From the NCBI GenBank assembly GCA_910589115.1, contig CAJUSB010000114.1, positions 1 to 10,404 of the forward strand: a stretch of 10,404 bases of DNA, in the 5' to 3' direction. Below, piece after piece: positions 5,783 through 10,404 of the stretch. Both the position numbers and the translations under genes were made by a program. This DNA comes from an uncultured Clostridia bacterium. Its GTDB lineage: Bacteria; Bacillota; Clostridia; Oscillospirales; Butyricicoccaceae. Positions within the stretch are counted from its first letter, which is position 1; every line of letters begins with the position of its first letter. Under the pieces are notes generated by a model. That model made no database searches, had not been told where the DNA came from, and worked only from the letters and a program-made list of their open reading frames with translations.

Positions 5783-7342
5783 ATGAATAAAAAGAAAATC
5801 GCGGCGCTGTGCCTTTCGCTGCTCGTCACGCTGGGCGCTTCCGGCTGCGAAAGCCTGCTCCCCGTGCCCGAAACAGTCACTAACGGGCCCGCCGCAGATA
5901 CCAGCCCCCCGCAGGCTCCCGCCGATACGCCGCCCGGCTACTTCGGCCTCGCCTACTATACGGCGGAACCCGTCAGCCCGGTTGCCTCCCGCACACGCAT
6001 CAACCGCATCCTGCTGGAAATCTTATATGAAGGCTTGTTCGTGCTCGATCAGGATTTTAACGCCGTGCCGGTTCTTTGTGAAACCTTTGAGGGCGACGGT
6101 TCCAGCTGGACCTTCACCCTCAAAGACGGACTTACCTTCTGGTCCGGCGCACCGGTGACCGCTGAAGATGTTGCCGCCTGCTGGCAGGCTGCCATGGACG
6201 ATGAAAGCTCCCCCTATCACGCCCGCTTTGCAGATGTGGAAGCGCTTTCCCCTGCCGGACGGAAGCTGTCCGTCACACTGCGCACGCCCAATATTGATTT
6301 CCCCCGCCTGCTCGATGTGCCAATCTGCCGGGCCGGTACGGCAGAGGATACCTTTGCCGACGGCACCGGCCCCTACCGTCCGATCCAGGAGGGCGGTTCG
6401 TGGTCGCTGGTCCGGAATGAACACTGGCAGGGCGGCCTCGCGGAAGCCTTTGAATCCGTCCGGCTGGTCGCAACCTCCCGCGCGGAAGCCCTCTTATATG
6501 GTTTCGAGACCGGCGACATCTCACTCACCCGCGCCGAACGCCTTGCCCCCAAGGCAAACGCCGTCACCGGCGCTACGAACGTCTATCAGACCCGCACCAC
6601 CGATTTCCATTACCTTGGCGTGAATCACAGCAACGGCGCACTCGGTCAGGCAACCATACGGCAGGCCGTCAGCCTGCTGATCCAGCGCAGCGAATTGTGC
6701 TCCAATCAACTGCAAAATTATGCCGACCCGGCAATGCTGCCAGTCAATCCACAGCCCGCCGGTGCATCAGGCGACACGCCCGACCCGCTCGCCCTGCTGG
6801 CAGATGCAGGCTTCGCGGACAACAACGGGGACGGTATCCTGGACTATATCCCGCCCCCGACCCGCTGGTATACCCCGTACTGGCACGAAAAATTTGCGCC
6901 GGTCATCCTGGTCAACAGCGACAACAGCTACAAAGTAGCAGCAGCCCAGGCCATTGCGGAGACCCTCCAGGCAGCAGGCATCGGCGCAACCGTCAACGCG
7001 CTCCCCTACGACGAATATATGCGGGCGCTCGAACGCGGCAATTTCGATATGTATTACGGCGAAACCAAGCTCACGCCCGATTTTGATATCCGTCCGCTGG
7101 CCGCCGCAGACGGGGCACTCAATTTCGGCGGCTACAATAACGAGGAGTTTGAAGCAGCCCTCACCGCCGCCCGCACTTCCGAGGATAAATCTGCCTTTTA
7201 TACCGCGTTTTCCAACGCCCTGCCCGTGATACCGATTGCTTTCGAGCGCTGCCAGGTGGTCACCCGCGCAGGCCTGCTGGAGAATTTCAACCCTTATCCT
7301 TATCAGATTTTTGCAGGGATAGAGAACTGGGAGGCCCGATAA
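5783..7342 (+). CDS. Family-5 ABC transporter substrate-binding lipoprotein
   Basis: This is an extracellular solute-binding protein of the SBP_bac_5 (oligopeptide/dipeptide/nickel-binding) type, tethered to the outer face of the membrane. The signal is MNKKK, then a hydrophobic stretch, with lipobox ASGC giving lipidated C22. A Pro/Ala-rich linker (about 25-52) follows. Then come INRILLEILYEGLFVLD (73-89) and WTFTLKDGLTFWSGAPVTAEDV (109-130), the family hallmark around the first lobe. The C-terminus has the usual LPVIPIAFERCQVV segment. At 519 residues it is of normal size. It starts 13 bases after pgeF, and its ribosome binding site GAGGGG overlaps the pgeF stop codon. It overlaps mnmA by one base (TAATG). 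No permease or ATPase genes are in the window, so it is an orphan or works with components encoded elsewhere. The substrate cannot be told from sequence. Confidence 0.92.
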   Translation: MNKKKIAALCLSLLVTLGASGCESLLPVPETVTNGPAADTSPPQAPADTPPGYFGLAYYTAEPVSPVASRTRINRILLEILYEGLFVLDQDFNAVPVLCETFEGDGSSWTFTLKDGLTFWSGAPVTAEDVAACWQAAMDDESSPYHARFADVEALSPAGRKLSVTLRTPNIDFPRLLDVPICRAGTAEDTFADGTGPYRPIQEGGSWSLVRNEHWQGGLAEAFESVRLVATSRAEALLYGFETGDISLTRAERLAPKANAVTGATNVYQTRTTDFHYLGVNHSNGALGQATIRQAVSLLIQRSELCSNQLQNYADPAMLPVNPQPAGASGDTPDPLALLADAGFADNNGDGILDYIPPPTRWYTPYWHEKFAPVILVNSDNSYKVAAAQAIAETLQAAGIGATVNALPYDEYMRALERGNFDMYYGETKLTPDFDIRPLAAADGALNFGGYNNEEFEAALTAARTSEDKSAFYTAFSNALPVIPIAFERCQVVTRAGLLENFNPYPYQIFAGIENWEAR

Positions 7343-8370
7343 TGGAAAAAGTCGTTTTAGGGCTGTCGGGCGGCGTTGATTCCGCCGTGACTGCGGCCCT
7401 CCTGCAAGCAGACGGATACGAGGTGCACGGCCTGTTCCTGGATTTGGGGCACGGCGGCGGACAGGATGCCGAAACCGCTGCCGCCCGTCTCGGCATCCCG
7501 CTGTACCATGCACAGGTGCAGGCGGACTTTGAGCGGACGATCTGCGCCTATTTCAAGGAATCCTACCGCGCAGGCCGCACCCCAATTCCGTGCGTCCTCT
7601 GCAATCCGCTCATCAAATTCCGTGCGCTGGCTGAATATGCGGACGAAATCGGCGCAAAATATCTTGCAACCGGACATTACGCCCGTATTTCACACGACAG
7701 CGCGGGCCGGGCCCTCCTGCGGCGGGCAGTGAGTGCCAAGGACCAAAGCTATATGCTGCACCGGCTTCCGCGAGAGTTCCTGTCCCGCTGCATTTTCCCG
7801 CTGGGAGAGGCAGAAAATAAACAGGCCGTCCGCACCTACGCGGAACAGTCCGCCATCCCGGCCGCACAGAAAAAAGACAGCATGGATCTGTGCTTCATCC
7901 CGGACGGCGACTGGTGCGGCTGGCTGGAACGCAACGGCGTACAGCTGCCCGAAGGAAATTTTGTCGATGAAAGCGGCAATATTCTGGGCCGTCACCGCGG
8001 CCTGCACCGCTACACCGTCGGACAGCGCAAAGGCCTGGGCATTTCAGCGGCTGGCCGCCTGTTCGTGACCGGGCTGCGCCCCGAACCAAATGAGATCGTA
8101 CTGTCACTGACCGATCCGCGCTGTTACGAGCTGACCGCCGAACAGATGCACTACTGTGCCCCGGAATATGCCGCAAACGGCCCATTTCCATGCAGCGTGC
8201 GGGTACGGTTTTCACAGCGGGCCGACCCGGCCGTCGTTCATCCGGCCGGGGATACCGTGCGTATTACGTTCCCGGATGGCGTGCGCGCTCCTGCCCCCGG
8301 GCAGGCTGCCGTGCTGTATGACGGCGATATCGTCATCGGCGGCGGATTCATCTGCCCGGCCCGCACCTGA
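7342..8370 (+). CDS. mnmA: tRNA-specific 2-thiouridylase MnmA
   Basis: MnmA uses ATP and a relayed persulfide sulfur to convert the wobble U34 of Lys, Glu and Gln tRNAs to 2-thiouridine. The 342-residue protein has the PP-loop SGGVDS at 9-14. RTPIPCVLCNPLIKF follows, with C87 in the position of the first catalytic cysteine and an extra C84. Further on are ATGHYAR (109-115), KDQSYML (133-139), and KKDSMDLCFIPDGDW, with C184 in the position of the second catalytic cysteine. Later come GRHRGLHRYTVGQRKGLGI and a C-terminal beta-barrel. It is slightly shorter than the usual 355-375 residues because the segment after LFLDLG is compact. The ATG overlaps the previous stop by one base, with GGGAGG (7329-7334) 7 bases upstream, so translation is probably coupled. 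Function assignment is secure. Confidence 0.96.
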   Translation: MEKVVLGLSGGVDSAVTAALLQADGYEVHGLFLDLGHGGGQDAETAAARLGIPLYHAQVQADFERTICAYFKESYRAGRTPIPCVLCNPLIKFRALAEYADEIGAKYLATGHYARISHDSAGRALLRRAVSAKDQSYMLHRLPREFLSRCIFPLGEAENKQAVRTYAEQSAIPAAQKKDSMDLCFIPDGDWCGWLERNGVQLPEGNFVDESGNILGRHRGLHRYTVGQRKGLGISAAGRLFVTGLRPEPNEIVLSLTDPRCYELTAEQMHYCAPEYAANGPFPCSVRVRFSQRADPAVVHPAGDTVRITFPDGVRAPAPGQAAVLYDGDIVIGGGFICPART

Positions 8371-8380
8371 AACCCAGTCT

Positions 8381-8408
8381 GTGAATTGTGAATACAGAAT
8401 ACAGAATT
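8381..8408. repeat. Four-unit 7-base tandem repeat
   Basis: The units are GTGAATT, GTGAATA, CAGAATA and CAGAATT, with consensus (G/C)(T/A)GAAT(A/T). This AT-rich microsatellite fills much of the 72-base gap between mnmA and the transporter gene and contrasts with the GC-rich flanks. Confidence 0.75.
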
Positions 8409-8415
8409 CTAAAAA
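8386..8415 (+). promoter_or_regulatory. Possible weak promoter before the EamA gene
   Basis: TTGTGA (8386-8391) and TAAAAA (8410-8415) are 18 bases apart in the only sizeable gap of the gene run. The boxes are imperfect and the area is simple AT-rich repeat, so this may be chance. Confidence 0.25.
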
Positions 8416-8442
8416 TATTACGATAACCGGAGATATACTATC

Positions 8443-9360
8443 ATGCATTTAAGCAAGCAGCTGCGCGGACATCTGTTCGCAGGCTTTACCATTTTGATCT
8501 GGGGCACTACCTTTATTTCTACCAAACTTCTTTTACGCGCATTCTCACCGGCCGAAATCCTGCTGATCCGTTTCCTGCTGGGCTATCTTGCGCTGTGGGC
8601 TTTCAACCCGCGCCTGCTGCATTTGCAGGAACGCCGCCACGAATTGTGGTGCGCAGGCGCAGGCCTGTGCGGCATCACGATCTATTACGCATTCGAGAAC
8701 ATTGCGCTGCAATACTCGACCGCCTCCAACATTGGCGTGATTGTCTCTACCGCACCGCTGTTCACCGCCATTTTCGCCAGTTTCTTCCTAAAGGGCGAAC
8801 CGCTGAAACCAAACTTTTTCGCAGGCTTCGCTGCCGCGATTATCGGCGTTTTCCTGCTGAATTACAGCGGCTCCGCCGTCCGGCTCAACCCGAAAGGGGA
8901 TGTGCTGGCACTGGCGGCGGCGGTCGCCTGGGGCGTATATTCCATCCTGGTACGCCGCCTGTCGGAGGCTGGCTATCCTCCGGCGCTGCTGACACGCCGC
9001 TTTTTCCTTTGGGGGCTGATATTCATGCTGCCGTATGTACTGCATTCCGGCTTTTCGCCCTCTGTGGAAGCAATGATGCAGCCGGTTTATTTGTTCAATC
9101 TGGCGCATTTGAGTTTCCTTGCGGGCGCGGTAGGGTTCGTTAGCTGGAATACGGCGGTCGGATATCTGGGCGCAGTGAAATCCAGCATATATATCTATAT
9201 CACACCAGTTGTTACAATCATTGTTGCAGCCGTTGTACTCGGTGAACGGCTGACCGCCGCAGGCGCATTAGGCGTGCTGCTTGTCATTTTGGGGGTCATC
9301 CTCAGTGATGGGCGCGGCCTGCCCCGGCGGCACAGGGAGGAGACAAACCATGTGGGATGA
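8443..9360 (+). CDS. EamA/DMT-superfamily transporter
   Basis: This is an inner-membrane permease of the drug/metabolite transporter superfamily with two EamA repeats, expected to have ten membrane helices. The 305-residue protein shows IWGTTFISTK (19-28), SPAEILLIRF, an AP in helix 4 (104-105), and LKGEPL (116-121) in the first repeat. The second repeat shows AAAVAWGVYSILVRRL, TPVV (254-257), LGERLTAAGALGV, and a final hydrophobic helix ending VILSDG. The short charged tail RRHREE is cytoplasmic in type. CCGGAGA (8427-8433) lies 9 bases before the ATG. The substrate is unknown; family members export amino acids, metabolites or drugs. Its last 11 bases overlap the next gene. Confidence 0.93.
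   Translation: MHLSKQLRGHLFAGFTILIWGTTFISTKLLLRAFSPAEILLIRFLLGYLALWAFNPRLLHLQERRHELWCAGAGLCGITIYYAFENIALQYSTASNIGVIVSTAPLFTAIFASFFLKGEPLKPNFFAGFAAAIIGVFLLNYSGSAVRLNPKGDVLALAAAVAWGVYSILVRRLSEAGYPPALLTRRFFLWGLIFMLPYVLHSGFSPSVEAMMQPVYLFNLAHLSFLAGAVGFVSWNTAVGYLGAVKSSIYIYITPVVTIIVAAVVLGERLTAAGALGVLLVILGVILSDGRGLPRRHREETNHVG
9334..9342 (+). promoter_or_regulatory. Ribosome binding site deciding the CPBP gene start
   Basis: AGGGAGGAG lies inside the end of the EamA gene, 7 bases before the ATG at 9350. It supports that start over the upstream in-frame ATG at 9281. Confidence 0.85.
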
Positions 9361-10279
9361 AAACGACCTTCGTCACACAGCCAAGCGTGATTTCCGCCGG
9401 CTGGCAATCACGCTGATCTTACAGGAAATCGTCCTGCTCGGCTCTGCTTACAGCATCCAGCACTTACTGATTAGCTACTGGAAAGACCAAAACCCGGCAG
9501 TAACGGCAAGCGAGCTTTATGACCGGCTCTGGAACACCGGCATGGATATGATTGCGGCGTCACTGCTTGGCTTTGCGGTTGTAATGCTTCTGCTGGGCAG
9601 CCGGCTGCGGCGGCGCAGTCCTGGTGAACGCATGGGGCCGCGTCAATTCCTGCTTGCGCTGGTGGGCATCAACGGGATGCAGTTCTTGGCAACGATTGTG
9701 ACCATCCCGATTGAACGCATCGTCGAGCGTGCCGGTTATTCGCTTGAGCAGGCGACTGAAGCCTCTACCGGCACTTCCGCAACGGCATCAATGTTTTTAT
9801 ACTCTATCATCATTGCACCGATGGTAGAGGAAGTGGTTTTCCGGGGTGCGGTCCAGCGCTGGCTGGAGCCTTGGGGACGCGGCTTTGCGCTCATAACGAG
9901 CGCGGTGCTGTTCGGGCTGATGCACAACAATCTGGTGCAGCTGCCGGTTGCTTTTGCCTGCGGGCTGTTATTCGGATATATTGCGCAGCGTTTTTCCCTC
10001 CGCGCCTCGATTGCCGCACACGCTGCGAACAATATGATTGTGGAGCTGATTGGTCTCCTCCCGGACGACTGGAATATTGTATGGGCGGTTTATTCGGTTG
10101 CTATGCTGCTCTGCGCGGCTTATTTGCTTTACTGGTGCCTGACGCGGTCGGAGGCGCTGCTGCGCTGGTGCCGCGGAAGCGGTCTGCCGGTGGTGCACTG
10201 GTTCTTGACTTCGGTGCCTGTCCTGCTGCTGCTGACGATTTACATACTCCGCACGCTGGGCAGCGCTATGCCCGCCTGA
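9350..10279 (+). CDS. CPBP-family intramembrane metalloprotease
   Basis: This is a membrane protein of the CPBP/Rce1-like (CAAX protease, ABI) family. Bacterial members are linked to bacteriocin self-immunity and to protein or peptide processing in the membrane. With the ATG at 9350 it has 309 residues. It shows motif 1 MVEEVVFRGAVQRWL (E160, E161, R165), motif 2 LFGLMHNN (H192), and motif 3 AAHAANNM (H224, N228). All putative metal and catalytic residues are intact, so it is probably active. About seven or eight hydrophobic segments are visible. The start at 9350 is preferred over an in-frame ATG at 9281 because AGGGAGGAG (9334-9342) sits 7 bases before it, and the longer form would overlap the transporter gene by 80 bases with a non-family N-terminus. 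It overlaps the upstream gene by 11 bases, suggesting translational coupling. The substrate is unknown; no bacteriocin gene is seen nearby. Confidence 0.93.
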   Translation: MWDENDLRHTAKRDFRRLAITLILQEIVLLGSAYSIQHLLISYWKDQNPAVTASELYDRLWNTGMDMIAASLLGFAVVMLLLGSRLRRRSPGERMGPRQFLLALVGINGMQFLATIVTIPIERIVERAGYSLEQATEASTGTSATASMFLYSIIIAPMVEEVVFRGAVQRWLEPWGRGFALITSAVLFGLMHNNLVQLPVAFACGLLFGYIAQRFSLRASIAAHAANNMIVELIGLLPDDWNIVWAVYSVAMLLCAAYLLYWCLTRSEALLRWCRGSGLPVVHWFLTSVPVLLLLTIYILRTLGSAMPA

Positions 10280-10283
10280 CGTT

Positions 10284-10324
10284 CGTCCTACGCGGACAGC
10301 GGCAGGGCTCTGCCCTGCACCCGC
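10284..10324 (+). repeat. 41-base hairpin repeat, full copy (downstream of CPBP gene)
   Basis: This is the + strand copy of the unit found at 2962-3002 (- strand), matching 40 of 41 bases. It starts 4 bases after the TGA stop. It contains GTCCTACGCGGAC, a small hairpin, then GCAGGGC-TCT-GCCCTGC (10302-10318). There is no T-run, so by itself it is a poor classic terminator. Confidence 0.88.
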
Positions 10325-10342
10325 GCCTTTGCGGCGGGCACC

Positions 10343-10380
10343 GAGGGCCCTGCCCTCTGGACTCCCGCCCTCGCCGGGAG
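10343..10380 (+). repeat. Two hairpins between repeat copies
   Basis: GAGGGC-CCT-GCCCTC (10343-10357) is followed by CTCCCG (10362-10367) pairing with CGGGAG (10375-10380) around CCCTCGC. These lie between the full copy at 10284 and the next copy at 10381, making a composite element of serial hairpins. Confidence 0.7.
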
Positions 10381-10404
10381 CGTCCTACGCGGACAGCGGC
10401 AGGG
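10381..10404 (+). repeat. Hairpin repeat, third long copy cut by window end
   Basis: All 24 visible bases are identical to the first 24 bases of the copy at 10284. The rest lies beyond the window. Confidence 0.85.

Noticed and set aside
9281..9349. Upstream in-frame ATG for the CPBP gene
   Set aside because: It would add 23 residues unlike the family and overlap the EamA gene by 80 bases, while a strong ribosome binding site supports 9350.

Overview
The window looks like a chromosomal segment of a motile, flagellated Clostridia-type Firmicute. Candidates are gut Oscillospiraceae or Butyricicoccaceae relatives. The evidence is a full-length RNase Y of the Bacillus/Clostridium type, a clostridial-style flagellin beside a FliB-type lysine methylase, strong AGGAGG-type ribosome binding sites, sigma-A-like promoters and fairly GC-rich coding sequence. 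The family-level placement is an inference.

Left part (1-2820, + strand): the C-terminal two thirds or so of a flagellin gene, whose start lies outside the window. It is followed by a GC-rich hairpin and then a complete fliB gene for flagellin lysine N-methylase. The enzyme and its likely substrate are adjacent. fliB ends at a good, possibly bidirectional, terminator.

Middle (2820-4968): rny (RNase Y, - strand) runs convergently towards fliB. Its 3' side holds a dense block of hairpins, including a 41-base repeat that recurs at the right end of the window in the same orientation relative to the upstream gene. rny has a TTG start, a strong Shine-Dalgarno, and a near-consensus sigma-A promoter about 235 bases upstream, giving a long GC-rich leader. 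A second sigma-A-like promoter points the other way and drives the next gene block.

Right part (4969-10279, + strand): a tight run of five genes that reads like one transcription unit. They are pgeF (laccase-domain/peptidoglycan editing factor), an orphan family-5 solute-binding lipoprotein, mnmA (tRNA 2-thiouridylase), an EamA/DMT-family transporter, and a CPBP-family intramembrane protease. Gaps are 13, -1, 72 and -11 bases. The 72-base gap is AT-rich and carries a 7-base tandem repeat. The window ends in a hairpin-rich repeat region just after the last stop codon.

Most genes belong to known families. The most interesting unexplained signal is the hairpin-rich repeat placed immediately after stop codons (of rny and of the CPBP protease). 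No CRISPR array, tRNA, rRNA, transposase or integrase was seen.
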